The notes: generated from the letters alone by a model not told the origin. DNA of 64,000 nucleotides from Aceticella autotrophica (GCF_017357865.1 NZ_CP060096.1:1723001-1787000), one strand, 5' to 3'; counted from the first letter of the stretch, positions 9,039 through 21,964 are shown. Numbers and translations: made by a program.

Positions 9039-9671
9039 TTACATGCCTTTTAAGGAAATATTGATTATCTCATCTTTAATAGGCTCATATTTTTTTAATA
9101 AGTCATCACATTCTTTCAAAACATCTTCAACCATTTTTTTATCTGTAATATTTGATATATTCGTCTTTACAATTATAACAGCACTCTGCATAGCAGCATA
9201 AAGCAAAACTGCACCAACAGCAGCATCTGCAACAGCATTTTGATTTCCATACTGGGCTATAAGTAATATAGGAACTAAACCCTCATCGCAAAGCCTTGCA
9301 AGTTTTAGTGGGACATCTACGGCTTTGATATAAGCTTTCTCCAATTCCTCTTGTTTTAACTCCTTTTGATTCTCATTTCCTTTTTCCGTCATAATCTTGA
9401 ATACATCCTCATATGCAGCAACATCTTCATCTATCAGCTTTATGTATTCTCCAAATAATCTGCTGCTAATTTTAAGACCGTTTTCAATTTTGTCTTTCAA
9501 ATCGCCGTCATATTCTTCATAAAATTTTTTCCCTATTGTCAGATTGTAAACCATAGATGATAATGCAATTCCAAGTCCAGCTGCTACAGCCGAAGCACTG
9601 CCGCATCCTGGAAACGGAGAAGGTGATGCTACCTCCTTGAGGTATTCTTTTATTGTTTTATCGGAAAACAC
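9039..9671 (-). CDS. fchA: Methenyltetrahydrofolate cyclohydrolase / cyclodeaminase family
   Basis: Four-helix-bundle protein of the formiminotransferase-cyclodeaminase C-domain family, 210 residues. The N-terminal hallmark SPSPFPGCGSASAVAAGLG and a following Met-Val-Tyr-Asn-Leu-Thr segment are present. In acetogenic and purinolytic clostridia this stand-alone form is FchA, which interconverts 5,10-methenyl- and 10-formyl-tetrahydrofolate. The start is GTG at 9671, eight bases after GGGAG. An out-of-frame ATG lies nearby. No fhs, folD or glutamate formiminotransferase gene is next to it, so cyclohydrolase versus cyclodeaminase activity cannot be settled here. Confidence 0.85.
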   Translation of the reverse strand: MFSDKTIKEYLKEVASPSPFPGCGSASAVAAGLGIALSSMVYNLTIGKKFYEEYDGDLKDKIENGLKISSRLFGEYIKLIDEDVAAYEDVFKIMTEKGNENQKELKQEELEKAYIKAVDVPLKLARLCDEGLVPILLIAQYGNQNAVADAAVGAVLLYAAMQSAVIIVKTNISNITDKKMVEDVLKECDDLLKKYEPIKDEIINISLKGM

Positions 9672-9746
9672 AGGATCATCTCCCTTGACAAATTTTTTTC
9701 TTTTTTAAATTATATCATATAAATATTTTCCGGCAAAAGCCATATA

Positions 9747-9780
9747 AAATAAATAGCAGTACATGTCTGCTATTTATTTT
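9747..9780 (-). terminator. Terminator at end of icd
   Basis: AAATAAATAGCAG and CTGCTATTTATTT pair around a seven-base loop (9760-9766). The stem includes the icd stop codon and is T-rich on its minus-strand 3' side. Confidence 0.55.
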
Positions 9781-10990
9781 TTAATATAGAATTAAGGTTT
9801 TCTTTAATTTTCAGTAAAAATTTTTCAGTATTTACAACATTTTTATTCGGTATGTCAGATAATGCTGCAAGGTCTTTTGTTAAGGTACCTTCTTCAACGG
9901 TTTTTATTGAGGCTCTTTCAAGAGCATTTGCATACTCGATAAGTGTATGTATATCATCTAATTCTCCCCTCTTTTTTAATGCACCGGTCCATGCAAATAT
10001 AGTTGCCATAGGATTTGTAGAGGTTTCTTCACCTTTTAAATATTTATAATAATGTCTTGTAACCGTACCATGCGCAGCTTCAAACTCATAATTACCATCA
10101 GGTGATACCAAGACTGATGTCATCATGGCAAGACTTCCAAAGGCTGTTGCTACCATATCTGACATTACATCGCCATCATAGTTTTTGCATGCCCATACCA
10201 TACCTCCATTTGACCTGACAATTCTTGCAACAGCATCATCTATTAATGTGTAAAAATAATCAATACCACTATTTTTAAATTTGTCCTTATATTCATTTTC
10301 AAATATTTTTTGAAATATGTCCTTGAATCTACGGTCATATGTTTTAGATACTGTATCCTTTGTTGCAAACCACAGATTTTGTTTTGTATCAAGGGCATAA
10401 TTAAAACAAGACCTTGCAAAGCTTTCAATTGAGCTGTCAAGATTGTACATCCCCAGTATTATACCGGGTCTATCAAATTCATATATTGTTTGTTTTACTA
10501 TTTCGCCATTTTTATATGTTGTTACAAGTTCTGATTTTGCAGAAGCTTCAACACGATATTCTATATCCTTATATATATCCCCATATGCATGTCTTGCTAT
10601 TGTGATGGGTTTTTCCCATGTTTTGATTAATGGTTTTATGTTGTCAACAAGAATAGGGGTTCTAAAAACAGTTCCATCAAGTATGGCTCTTATTGTACCA
10701 TTAGGGCTTTTCCACATTTTTTTAAGCTTATATTCTTCCATTCTTTGTGCATTTGGAGTTATTGTAGCACATTTCACGCCTACACCGTATTTTTTAATGG
10801 CATTTGCCGCATCTATTGTAACCTGGTCGTCTGTTGCATCTCTGTTTTTAAGGGATAAATCATAATATTCTGTTTTAAGTTCTATATAGGGATTAATCAA
10901 TATTTCTTTTATCATTTTCCATATAATTCTTGTCATTTCATCCCCATCCATCTCTACAAGAGGGATGTTCATTTTTATTTTTCCCTTCAT
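9770..10990 (-). CDS. icd: Isocitrate dehydrogenase, NADP-type (eukaryote-like subfamily)
   Basis: Oxidative decarboxylation of isocitrate to 2-oxoglutarate. At 406 residues with VEMDGDEMTR near the N-terminus, the substrate-binding SPNGTIR at 95-101 and the C-terminal NYDGDVMSDMVA segment, it belongs to the subfamily shared with eukaryotic NADP-IDH, not the E. coli type. Two starts are possible: ATG 10990, with AAGGGGAC upstream, or ATG 10972, with AGGGA upstream. With the synthase-aconitase pair at 4-7 kb it completes a route to 2-oxoglutarate and glutamate. It has its own terminator and is followed by fchA. Confidence 0.93.
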   Translation of the reverse strand: MKGKIKMNIPLVEMDGDEMTRIIWKMIKEILINPYIELKTEYYDLSLKNRDATDDQVTIDAANAIKKYGVGVKCATITPNAQRMEEYKLKKMWKSPNGTIRAILDGTVFRTPILVDNIKPLIKTWEKPITIARHAYGDIYKDIEYRVEASAKSELVTTYKNGEIVKQTIYEFDRPGIILGMYNLDSSIESFARSCFNYALDTKQNLWFATKDTVSKTYDRRFKDIFQKIFENEYKDKFKNSGIDYFYTLIDDAVARIVRSNGGMVWACKNYDGDVMSDMVATAFGSLAMMTSVLVSPDGNYEFEAAHGTVTRHYYKYLKGEETSTNPMATIFAWTGALKKRGELDDIHTLIEYANALERASIKTVEEGTLTKDLAALSDIPNKNVVNTEKFLLKIKENLNSILKNK

Positions 10991-11110
10991 CTCTATGTCC
11001 CCTTTACTAAGAATTTATACACTTCTATAAATAAGCTTACATTGATTATTGTATATCTTTTTTTAAATATAAACAATAAAACTTGTGAATCATACTATGG
11101 ATTTACAATA

Positions 11111-14750
<3,640 letters not shown>

Positions 14751-14798
14751 TTAAAACCTATATATTATAATCAGCGTATACTTATTATAATACCTAAG

Positions 14799-14826
14799 AG
14801 TATAATTTTTATAAGTATAATAGCAA
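14799..14826 (-). promoter_or_regulatory. Candidate nifJ promoter
   Basis: Minus-strand TTGCTA (14826-14821) and TATACT (14804-14799) with a 16-base spacer, about 70 bases before the first nifJ start. Other TATAAT-like hexamers lie closer to the gene, so the choice is tentative. The rest of the 14730-15064 divergent gap is AT-rich, with no gene seen. Confidence 0.4.
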
Positions 14827-15002
14827 CATTATTTTTGAACCATAACCGATTTTATGTATATATATAGGATTTAAATTAGATTTTAACTTTATTATATCAT
14901 AAGTAAAAAAAAAGTGAAATATTTTTTTTGCCTTCTTGCAATTTTTATTATAATATAACCATTCTATATCTAATGATTTTCTGAAAATAAATTTTCTTAC
15001 TT

Positions 15003-15030
15003 TTGAGAGTTTCATGAAAAGTGATATAAT
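15003..15030 (+). promoter_or_regulatory. Promoter for the hem genes
   Basis: TTGAGA (15003-15008), 16-base spacer, TATAAT (15025-15030), 35 bases ahead of the hemB start. Confidence 0.7.
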
Positions 15031-15064
15031 ATACTTATAGATTATACTTAAAGGGGCGATTCAT

Positions 15065-16036
15065 GTGAACTTAATAAAAAGGCCGAGAAGATTAAGAATA
15101 AATAAAACCATAAGAGAGATGGTCAGTGAAACAACCATTGAAATAAAAAACCTTATTTATCCGCTGTTTGTTGTACCTGGCAGTAATATTAAAGAAGAAA
15201 TTGACTCCATGCCGGGTGTTTATCATTTTTCTATAGATAATCTTATAAATGAAGTAAGAGAGGTAGATGCTTTGGGAATTCCAGCTGTATTGCTGTTCGG
15301 TATACCATCGCATAAGGATGAATTTGCCTCCGAAGCATACGCTGATGACGGAATAATCCAGAGGGCTGTACGAGAAATAAAAAAAGCAGTACCGCAAATA
15401 ATCGTTGTTACAGATGTATGTATGTGTGAATATACAAGTCATGGGCACTGCGGTATAGTAAAAAATAATTATGTGGTAAATGATGAAACGATAGATTATC
15501 TGATTAAGATATCTCTATCACATGTAAAAGCCGGTGCAGATATTATAGCGCCATCTGATATGATGGATGGACGTATCGGTGCAATAAGGCAAGCACTTGA
15601 TGCAAATGGATATACAAACACTCCTATTATGGCATATAGCGCTAAATACGCCTCGGCATTTTATGGTCCGTTTAGGGAAGCGGCAGAATCCGCACCAAAA
15701 TTTGGAGATAGAAAATCATACCAGATGGATCCGGCTAATTCTGATGAAGCCTTAAGAGAGATTGCACTTGATATAGAGGAGGGGGCGGACATCATAATGG
15801 TAAAACCTGCACTTCCATACCTTGATATAATAAGAAGGGCAAAAGATTCCTTTAATATCCCTGTTGCAGCATACAATGTAAGCGGGGAATATTCAATGTT
15901 AAAAGCTGCTGTTAAAAATGGCTGGCTTGATGATAGCTCTATTATGGAGTCCCTTACCTCAATCAAAAGAGCAGGAGCAGATATAATAATAACATACTTT
16001 GCAAAGGATGTTGCAAAATGGATTACTACCCTGTAA
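15065..16036 (+). CDS. hemB: Porphobilinogen synthase (delta-aminolevulinate dehydratase)
   Basis: Condenses two 5-aminolevulinate molecules to porphobilinogen for heme, siroheme and corrinoids. The 323 residues contain the Schiff-base lysines Lys194 (YSAKYAS) and Lys247 (MVKPALPY). A cysteine-rich zinc site, Cys119/Cys121/Cys129 ([13 protein letters not shown]), makes this a zinc-type enzyme. GTG at 15065 follows AAAGGGG. The gene ends inside the next one by 19 bases, so the two are cotranslated. Confidence 0.96.
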   Translation: MNLIKRPRRLRINKTIREMVSETTIEIKNLIYPLFVVPGSNIKEEIDSMPGVYHFSIDNLINEVREVDALGIPAVLLFGIPSHKDEFASEAYADDGIIQRAVREIKKAVPQIIVVTDVCMCEYTSHGHCGIVKNNYVVNDETIDYLIKISLSHVKAGADIIAPSDMMDGRIGAIRQALDANGYTNTPIMAYSAKYASAFYGPFREAAESAPKFGDRKSYQMDPANSDEALREIALDIEEGADIIMVKPALPYLDIIRRAKDSFNIPVAAYNVSGEYSMLKAAVKNGWLDDSSIMESLTSIKRAGADIIITYFAKDVAKWITTL

Positions 16037-16590
16037 TGATGAATATTAAGGATAAAAAATGTCTTGTCGTTGGCGGCGGGAATGTTGCATTAAGAAAAAT
16101 ATCCTCATTGTTAAAATGCGGTGCTAAGGTTACCGTAATTTCACAGGCATTTAAAAAAGAAATATATATGTTGTACAATGAAGGAAAAATTGATCTGATT
16201 GAACGCTGTTATTTTGATGATGATGTTAAAGAATACAATATTGTAATTGTTGCGACAGACGATAGAAAGACTAATAAGCGAGTTGCATCTGATTGCCAAA
16301 AATATAATATTCCTGTAAACGTCGTTGATGACAAAGGATTATCCACATTTATAGTACCCTCCGTTGTTGCAAAAGGAGATATAACAATATCCATATCCAC
16401 AAATGGCAAAAGCCCTCTACTCACCAGAATGATAAGAGAGAAACTGGAAAAACAGTTTACAGAGGAATATGAACTGCTGCTTAAAGAACTTGAAAAAATG
16501 AGAAACAGACTTAAAGAGAGCGACTTAGCAGAAGAAGATAAAATTAAAACATACAGAGAAATTATTGATAAAAGCGGATTATTCCAGTAA
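16018..16590 (+). CDS. Precorrin-2 dehydrogenase / sirohydrochlorin ferrochelatase (CysG N-domain type)
   Basis: NAD-dependent oxidation of precorrin-2 to sirohydrochlorin, possibly also iron or cobalt insertion. The 190 residues have a Rossmann start ([15 protein letters not shown] near residue 10), VIVATDD, and the family segment STNGKSPLL near 130, followed by a helical tail. There is no uroporphyrinogen methyltransferase domain, so it is the stand-alone Met8/SirC form. It overlaps hemB, and no hemA, hemC, hemD or cobA gene is adjacent, so the substrate must be supplied by loci elsewhere. Confidence 0.9.
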   Translation: MDYYPVMMNIKDKKCLVVGGGNVALRKISSLLKCGAKVTVISQAFKKEIYMLYNEGKIDLIERCYFDDDVKEYNIVIVATDDRKTNKRVASDCQKYNIPVNVVDDKGLSTFIVPSVVAKGDITISISTNGKSPLLTRMIREKLEKQFTEEYELLLKELEKMRNRLKESDLAEEDKIKTYREIIDKSGLFQ

Positions 16591-16641
16591 CATCTTGAGA
16601 TGTGCTTTTATCTTGAAAATATAAACAAACGAAAGGAGGAA

Positions 16642-16713
16642 CTGATTTCTGTTATAAACCATATTATTACTATATTAATGTGGTTTGTATACCAGATAAT
16701 CAAATTATTATGA
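16642..16713 (+). other. Possible hydrophobic leader peptide coupled to hemL
   Basis: A very strong ribosome site, AAAGGAGGA (16632-16640), has no ATG, GTG or TTG at normal distance. The open frame at the right spacing begins with CTG 16642 or ATT 16645 and encodes about 23 hydrophobic residues ([14 protein letters not shown]... ending IIKLL). Its TGA (16711-16713) overlaps the hemL ATG (16710) as ATGA. This is a regulatory or coupling leader by inference. It depends on a rare start codon. Confidence 0.3.
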
Positions 16714-18008
16714 TTAATAATAAAAGGTCTGAAAAATTATTTGATAAAGCGAAAAAGATTATGCCCGGCGGTGTTAACAGCCCTGTAAGGGCATTTAAAT
16801 CTGTTGGTATGAATCCGCTATTTATTAGTCGCGGAGCTGGGAGCCATATATGGGATGTTGATGGAAATGAGTACATAGATTATGTTATGTCATGGGGTCC
16901 TTTAATACTTGGACATTCGCATCCTGATGTAGTAGATGCTGTAAAGATGCAGGTGGAATTGGGTACAAGCTTTGGAGCCTGTACGGAATTAGAGGTTGAA
17001 ATGGCAGAAAAGGTTGTAAATGCTGTACCCTCCTGTGATATTGTAAGAATGGTCAACTCCGGTACAGAGGCTACAATGAGTGCAATAAGGCTTTCAAGAG
17101 GATATACGGGTAGAGATATTATAGTGAAATTCGCCGGCTGTTACCATGGACATTCAGACAGCCTTTTGATAAAGGCTGGTTCCGGTGCTTTAACCTTTGG
17201 TTCTCCGGATTCAAAGGGTGTTACTAAGGAAACAGCAAAGGATACAATTATAGCAAGATATAATGATGTTAAAATGATTGAGGATATCTTTTTAAATTTT
17301 GGTGATAAAATTGCAGGTGTTATCGTAGAACCTGTTGCCGGAAACATGGGAACGGTAAAACCTAAAGAGGAATTTTTAAAGGCTTTAAGAGAGTTAACCA
17401 AAAAGTATGAAGCTCTTTTGATATTTGATGAGGTTATGTCGGGCTTTAGGGTATCTTATGCATCCGCACAAGGATTATACGGGATAATACCAGATTTAAC
17501 AACACTTGGAAAAATCATAGGCGGGGGACTTCCTGTGGGAGCATATGGCGGGAGAGAAGATATTATGAGAATGATATCTCCTGATGGACCGGTATATCAG
17601 GCAGGAACCCTATCAGGCAATCCCCTTGCAATGGCAGCAGGGCTTATGACTTTAAACATATTATCGAAAAATCCTGAGTTGTATGAGGAAATTAATAAAA
17701 AAGCAGAGAGATTATGCAATGGTTTAGAAGAAAGTATGAAGCAAAATGGTATACCTGTTACAATAAACAGAGTTGGCACTATGATGTGTATGTTCTTTAA
17801 TGAAGAACCTGTATATGATTACGATACTGCTGTAAAATCCAACACCGATATGTATGAAAAATATTTTAAAGAAATGATAAAGAGGGGGATTTATTTACCG
17901 CCGTCACAATTTGAAACCTTCTTTCTTTCGACTGCTCATACTGATATTGATATTGAAAAAACAATTAAGGCAAGCTTTGAAGCAGCAAAATGCTTAAAGA
18001 TGTATTGA
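16710..18008 (+). CDS. hemL: Glutamate-1-semialdehyde 2,1-aminomutase
   Basis: PLP enzyme that converts glutamate-1-semialdehyde to 5-aminolevulinate in the C5 pathway. From ATG 16710 it has 432 residues and begins [15 protein letters not shown], as family members do. Lys268 in [10 protein letters not shown] is the PLP lysine, [10 protein letters not shown] (238-247) carries the PLP-ring Asp, and PGGVNSPVR is near residue 19. An upstream in-frame GTG at 16680 is less likely. ATG 16710 has no ribosome site of its own and overlaps the stop of the candidate leader peptide, suggesting translational coupling. It shares a direction with hemB, 120 bases upstream. Confidence 0.95.
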   Translation: MINNKRSEKLFDKAKKIMPGGVNSPVRAFKSVGMNPLFISRGAGSHIWDVDGNEYIDYVMSWGPLILGHSHPDVVDAVKMQVELGTSFGACTELEVEMAEKVVNAVPSCDIVRMVNSGTEATMSAIRLSRGYTGRDIIVKFAGCYHGHSDSLLIKAGSGALTFGSPDSKGVTKETAKDTIIARYNDVKMIEDIFLNFGDKIAGVIVEPVAGNMGTVKPKEEFLKALRELTKKYEALLIFDEVMSGFRVSYASAQGLYGIIPDLTTLGKIIGGGLPVGAYGGREDIMRMISPDGPVYQAGTLSGNPLAMAAGLMTLNILSKNPELYEEINKKAERLCNGLEESMKQNGIPVTINRVGTMMCMFFNEEPVYDYDTAVKSNTDMYEKYFKEMIKRGIYLPPSQFETFFLSTAHTDIDIEKTIKASFEAAKCLKMY

Positions 18009-18018
18009 CAGTTGAATT

Positions 18019-18873
18019 TTAACGATAGCGAGCCCAATCGGCTACCTTTTGCCAGCTATTAGGGGTAACCAATATACGTCCTATAAAAAAGCACGGGTCT
18101 CCTTGATGATTTACCCTTGAATCTAATGTGAATATATAAGGTATTTGATGTCCTATAAGAATACGATCGGTTGAAGGTGTGCCAAATCCATAAGGATAAG
18201 CAAAATATTTAACCTTTATGCCAAGTTGTTTTTTAAAACTGTTTATTCCTTTTTCCGTATCAGCAGCAAAAAGCTTTTCTTTATCTGGAAGGAGGAAAAC
18301 AGGTTTTTTTGTTTGTGAATCAAAATAATGAAGGTCATAGGTATGAAGTCCAACAGTACAAAGGCCGCTCCCTACCATTTCTTTTAATTGATTCCATGTA
18401 CACATATTAAAGCCCTCCCATTCTTTTCCTGCTTGACCTGCAATAAAGAAAAGCATAAAAGGAATATGCTTTTCTTTAAGTACAGGGAAAGCATGCTTGT
18501 ATACACTAAGATCACCGTCATCAAATGTTATAAGTACAAGCTTTCCAGAAAATAATTTACGTCCGTTTAAAAAATCTTCGGCTTCCTGAGGTGTTACAAA
18601 GCGGACTCCCTGCTGCTTTAAATAATTTAATTGTTTGTTAAAATCCTTAGTACTTATAGCATAACGGGAAAGTTCTGATTCTGAAGGATAGAATAATTTT
18701 CCCCAGTGTAATACCCATGTAGGCAGTACCCTATGATAGCAGAGAACCACCAATCCATTTCCTTTTAAATTATTTGGGATTGTTAAAGTTTTTTCTTTTT
18801 GCGTAAAGCTGCAACCCGTAACAAAAATTGTTAAAAGTATTAAACTTCCAATAATCCTATTTAAATTCTTCAA
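18019..18873 (-). CDS. PgaB/IcaB-like polysaccharide deacetylase lipoprotein
   Basis: Secreted lipoprotein with a NodB deacetylase fold. The signal peptide ends in the lipobox FVTGC (Cys21). TFDDGD at 116-121 supplies the catalytic and metal Asp, a metal H-x4-H occurs in GLHTYDLHYF, and KYFAYPYGFG follows. TTG at 18873 is eight bases after AAAGGGG. It is the last gene behind a PgaC-type synthase and a PgaD-like protein, so the likely job is partial de-N-acetylation of poly-beta-1,6-N-acetylglucosamine at the cell surface. At 284 residues it lacks the C-terminal hydrolase domain of E. coli PgaB and resembles the compact staphylococcal IcaB layout. Confidence 0.82.
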   Translation of the reverse strand: MKNLNRIIGSLILLTIFVTGCSFTQKEKTLTIPNNLKGNGLVVLCYHRVLPTWVLHWGKLFYPSESELSRYAISTKDFNKQLNYLKQQGVRFVTPQEAEDFLNGRKLFSGKLVLITFDDGDLSVYKHAFPVLKEKHIPFMLFFIAGQAGKEWEGFNMCTWNQLKEMVGSGLCTVGLHTYDLHYFDSQTKKPVFLLPDKEKLFAADTEKGINSFKKQLGIKVKYFAYPYGFGTPSTDRILIGHQIPYIFTLDSRVNHQGDPCFFIGRILVTPNSWQKVADWARYR

Positions 18874-18913
18874 TCTAAAAACCCCTTTAAAAATAATAAC
18901 CTCACTTTGTATT

Positions 18914-20170
18914 TTAGCTGTTTGCTACCTGTCTTTTCGGACTTTTCCACCTACCAACATTCTCAAGACTTCCGAAAAGGCCTTTTGGAGCTGTCCATAC
19001 TATCGTAATGGCACCAAATGCGAAAAAGAAAATAGGATACCATGGAATCCAAAAAAATGTACGATAAAGCTTTGGATCATACCTATGATTAAGAAACAAC
19101 GCTATTGCCATTTGAAAGATACATACTATAGAGATTAAAGCACCATACCATGCAGGAATCGGACTAAAACCGATCGGTGATAATTTTAAGAAATATGTAA
19201 TAAGCCAATAGATTGTTCCAAAAACAAAAACAAATGCCCAAAAGGTACTTAACACAAATTCCAAGTATGTCGGATAAAGATATCGCCATTTTAAATTTTT
19301 AAATATATCTTTATGTGTTCTCAAAAGATGCCACCCGCCTAATGCCCAGCGCCGCCTTTGTTTCCAATATTCCTTAAAAGTTGAAGGACATTGGATAAAA
19401 ACGGCTGCCTGCGGTGCAAACCATACCTCATAAAAATGGCGCTGTATCTTCCAAGTAATATCAATATCTTCTGTGGCTGTTTTAAAGGAAAAGCCGCCGA
19501 CCTCTTTAAGTACCTCTGTCCTATAAGCAGTGGCACATCCGGATACGGTAAGAACACGACCTATAACCCTCTGTGAACGTTTGATAAGCCCTATGATAGA
19601 AGCAAACTCTGCGGCTTGAAGTTTCTCTAAGATGCTAATACGTTTAACAGCTAATGGATTTCCTGTAACCGCCCCAAGCCTTGGCTGTGAGGAAAAAGGG
19701 GCTACAAGATATTTCAATGCATCAGGCGTAAGAATAGTATCAGCATCGATTACAACAGTTATTGAGGCTGTTACAACTGTCGCAAGAGCATAATTCAATG
19801 CTTGCGCTTTGCCGCAGTTTTTAGTAAGGCTAAGCAAGTGAAAATTAGGATTATCAGGGAGGAAGTGTCTTATTGCTGCTGCCGTATCATCCGTCGAGGC
19901 ATCATCAATAAAAATCACCTGATAATCAGGGTAATTCAATAACTGCAAGCTGGTGCATATGGAAGCAATACCAGCTGACTCGTTGTGGCATGGTATTAAT
20001 ATCGTTACAGGGGGCCAGAGATTGGGCCATTCTTTTTTTTCTTTATCAGGATTTCTCTCGCGCCGCCACCAAAAGTAAAATCCCAAAATAGACCAAACTA
20101 TACTTAATGCAAAGGGATACAAAAAAACATACCAGCCAAGAAACCACCAAATATTCCCGATTATTTTCAT
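18914..20170 (-). CDS. pgaC: Processive GT2 glycosyltransferase, poly-N-acetylglucosamine synthase type
   Basis: Membrane glycosyltransferase that polymerises and probably exports poly-beta-1,6-GlcNAc from UDP-GlcNAc. The 418 residues have one N-terminal membrane segment (about 8-35), then a GT2 domain: IPCHNE (59-64), IDDAST (88-93), IDADT (141-145), the catalytic TED (233-235) and the QxxRW motif QRRRW (271-275). Hydrophobic segments follow at about 295-320, 335-355 and 370-390. The start overlaps the stop of the PgaD-like gene (ATGA). Cellulose or hyaluronan synthase would be the alternatives; the PgaD- and PgaB-like neighbours favour PNAG. Confidence 0.85.
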   Translation of the reverse strand: MKIIGNIWWFLGWYVFLYPFALSIVWSILGFYFWWRRERNPDKEKKEWPNLWPPVTILIPCHNESAGIASICTSLQLLNYPDYQVIFIDDASTDDTAAAIRHFLPDNPNFHLLSLTKNCGKAQALNYALATVVTASITVVIDADTILTPDALKYLVAPFSSQPRLGAVTGNPLAVKRISILEKLQAAEFASIIGLIKRSQRVIGRVLTVSGCATAYRTEVLKEVGGFSFKTATEDIDITWKIQRHFYEVWFAPQAAVFIQCPSTFKEYWKQRRRWALGGWHLLRTHKDIFKNLKWRYLYPTYLEFVLSTFWAFVFVFGTIYWLITYFLKLSPIGFSPIPAWYGALISIVCIFQMAIALFLNHRYDPKLYRTFFWIPWYPIFFFAFGAITIVWTAPKGLFGSLENVGRWKSPKRQVANS

Positions 20171-20835
20171 CTGCCTTCCTCCTCAGAAAAAAATTGTTTT
20201 GATAACTTAGTGATAAACTCACCGTATAATCCACAGCCTATTATCTTTTCAAGCTTTTTTGGGGTGATGATTTCTTCCGCTGCTAAGATAATTTTCCCTG
20301 TCTCATCCTGAAGGTTCTCTTGTAGGGTTATGCCATGCAAAAGCACCTCATCAGGGTAGTATTCATGATTTTCTCTATTTTCAACTGATGCGGCTGTTTC
20401 TTTATAACTTGAATTGTCTGATAAAACTTTTAAATGGGGTGGATTGATTAGAATCCCTTTAGAGGTATCTATAATATTTTCCTGCCATAAAAGCTTTTGT
20501 GCTTTTAAAGTTGGAGGCAAAAGCTGCCTTTTGTTATGTTGGTAATAACGGTGATAGTGGTAGCGGGACCATAAAAGTGCACTGCACCAAAGCAATATAG
20601 CCCATAAAGTTGCGGCAAGAACTGCTGTAACAGTTGGATAAACTGCACTTGGTACAAAAAGCTCTTTCAACCATAACCGTGCAAGCAGATACCAGCCGAT
20701 CGCACCTAAAACCCATATAATAGATAGAAACAATAAGGTCCATGCGCCTAAGGTTGTGGTAATTATTAATAAGCGAGCCAATCTATTCTTAAGAGCATTG
20801 TAAGGGGTTGTTTTATTATTTGTATTAAGATTCAT
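20167..20835 (-). CDS. PgaD-like synthase partner protein
   Basis: 222 residues with two hydrophobic hairpins (about 22-52 and 67-89) followed by an aromatic-basic stretch (SRYHYHRYYQHNKRQ) and a soluble tail. This is the architecture of PgaD, the small inner-membrane partner that forms the c-di-GMP-binding PNAG synthase with PgaC in E. coli. It is much longer than the roughly 137-residue E. coli protein; the additional C-terminal 80 residues are of unknown role. First gene of the operon, overlapping pgaC by four bases. The assignment rests on topology and context and needs a profile search. Confidence 0.6.
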   Translation of the reverse strand: MNLNTNNKTTPYNALKNRLARLLIITTTLGAWTLLFLSIIWVLGAIGWYLLARLWLKELFVPSAVYPTVTAVLAATLWAILLWCSALLWSRYHYHRYYQHNKRQLLPPTLKAQKLLWQENIIDTSKGILINPPHLKVLSDNSSYKETAASVENRENHEYYPDEVLLHGITLQENLQDETGKIILAAEEIITPKKLEKIIGCGLYGEFITKLSKQFFSEEEGR

Positions 20836-20894
20836 AATATCACCTGTAAAATTTTTTGTTAAGTATCTCCAATCATTTTAGTTTATCATAGATA

Positions 20895-20940
20895 AATAAA
20901 TCAGGCAAGAAAAGAATTTTCTCTTGCCTGATTTATTTTT
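20895..20940 (-). terminator. Terminator between the beta-propeller gene and the pga operon
   Basis: AAATAAATCAGGCAAG and CTTGCCTGATTTATTT form a long inverted repeat around 20911-20920. It is AT-rich on both outer sides, so it may work in both directions. It should stop most transcription from the riboswitch-controlled gene before pgaD. Confidence 0.7.
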
Positions 20941-21016
20941 ATGAAGTATAATACCAAATTTATTTTCATTTTAACCTTGCGAATATCACTTGAAAAACAG
21001 TAATTGTCTTTTCTCA

Positions 21017-21913
21017 TTAATTTTTAATAATAACAATCGGATTAAGTACCGGCAATACATCACTTGCTATCTTGGATATCCTATTAGTAGTAATATCAGC
21101 AATATATCCTTCATACCTGCGTTCATCATTGCCGCGTTCTGAATTGAATGTCATATATTTATTTGTTCCAAGCACCCAATGGGGGTCTGCATCACTTACC
21201 CCTGGAGCATTAAGAGGCAACAATTCTTTATAAGTTGAATTTGGAAGAATACGGTAAATATCATCTTCATTATCATTGAATCTTCCAACGAAATATAAAC
21301 TTCCATCCTCTCCAAAAGCTGGGTACCAACCGGGTGCAACTGTCTGTTCTCTGCCATCGTCCCAAACGACTATTTGGCATTTGTCTCCTATCCCTCTTGT
21401 AAATGCTATCCTTCCATCAGGAGCAAAGTTTGGCGCCCATTCTTCAGTGTCGGATGTATTTGTAATTTCCCGTATAATAGAACCATCAAGCGCACATACG
21501 ACAATATCACCGTTTCTTTTGTATACAACCTTACTGCCATCCCAAGATAAACGTGGATCTTCTGAACGTGAAATTCCGTCTGACAGCATGCGTATATTTG
21601 ATAATTTATCTCTATTTACATCTGCTATATAAATCTGCCATGCTCCGGTTTTACTTGAAGCATAAACTATTCTTCGCCCGTCCCTTGAAACGTCAAAGTT
21701 TCCGCCATCACCTTTAATTAACGTTGCTACCTTACCCGTAGTAAAATCTTTTAATTTAATATCTCCTGGAAATCCGGCAAGATAAAATACCTTTGAAATA
21801 TTTCCGTATACAACATCTGTAGAATTTACATAAGTTTTAGCTTCATATGTATGAAAATTTATTATAAAAACAAAAAGAAATATTAGAAAAATTATTAAAA
21901 ATTTTTTAATCAT
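21017..21913 (-). CDS. Secreted TolB/WD40-like beta-propeller protein
   Basis: 298 residues from ATG 21913, chosen because GGGGGA precedes it and a signal peptide or membrane anchor (about residues 1-20) follows at once. The open frame runs further upstream but would translate the riboswitch. At least four PD40-type blade motifs are visible (DGRRIVYASS, DGSKVVYKRN, DGRIAFTRG, DGSLYFVGR), each followed by an aspartate-rich strand. Such propellers bind proteins or glycans and usually lack catalysis. The leader carries a c-di-GMP riboswitch and the pga operon lies immediately downstream, so a role in surface attachment or polymer handling is plausible but unproven. Confidence 0.75.
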   Translation of the reverse strand: MIKKFLIIFLIFLFVFIINFHTYEAKTYVNSTDVVYGNISKVFYLAGFPGDIKLKDFTTGKVATLIKGDGGNFDVSRDGRRIVYASSKTGAWQIYIADVNRDKLSNIRMLSDGISRSEDPRLSWDGSKVVYKRNGDIVVCALDGSIIREITNTSDTEEWAPNFAPDGRIAFTRGIGDKCQIVVWDDGREQTVAPGWYPAFGEDGSLYFVGRFNDNEDDIYRILPNSTYKELLPLNAPGVSDADPHWVLGTNKYMTFNSERGNDERRYEGYIADITTNRISKIASDVLPVLNPIVIIKN

Positions 21914-21919
21914 TCCATA

Positions 21920-21964
21920 TCCCCCTATATGAAGTTTCCCGTAGGAACCCCATATAGGAGTTCC
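21920..21964 (-). promoter_or_regulatory. Riboswitch expression platform masking the ribosome site
   Basis: Two exclusive pairings are visible on the minus strand. One is a hairpin with 8-base arms, 21964-21957 (GGAACTCC) with 21951-21944 (GGGGTTCC). The other pairs CTCCTATATG (21960-21951) with CATATAGGGG (21931-21922), covering the ribosome-binding GGGGGA. No T-run follows, so control is probably at translation initiation. Confidence 0.6.

Noticed and set aside
14809-15015. Small minus-strand frame in the nifJ-hemB divergent gap
   Set aside because: Lys/Ile-rich by base composition and covers both divergent promoters; no ribosome site.
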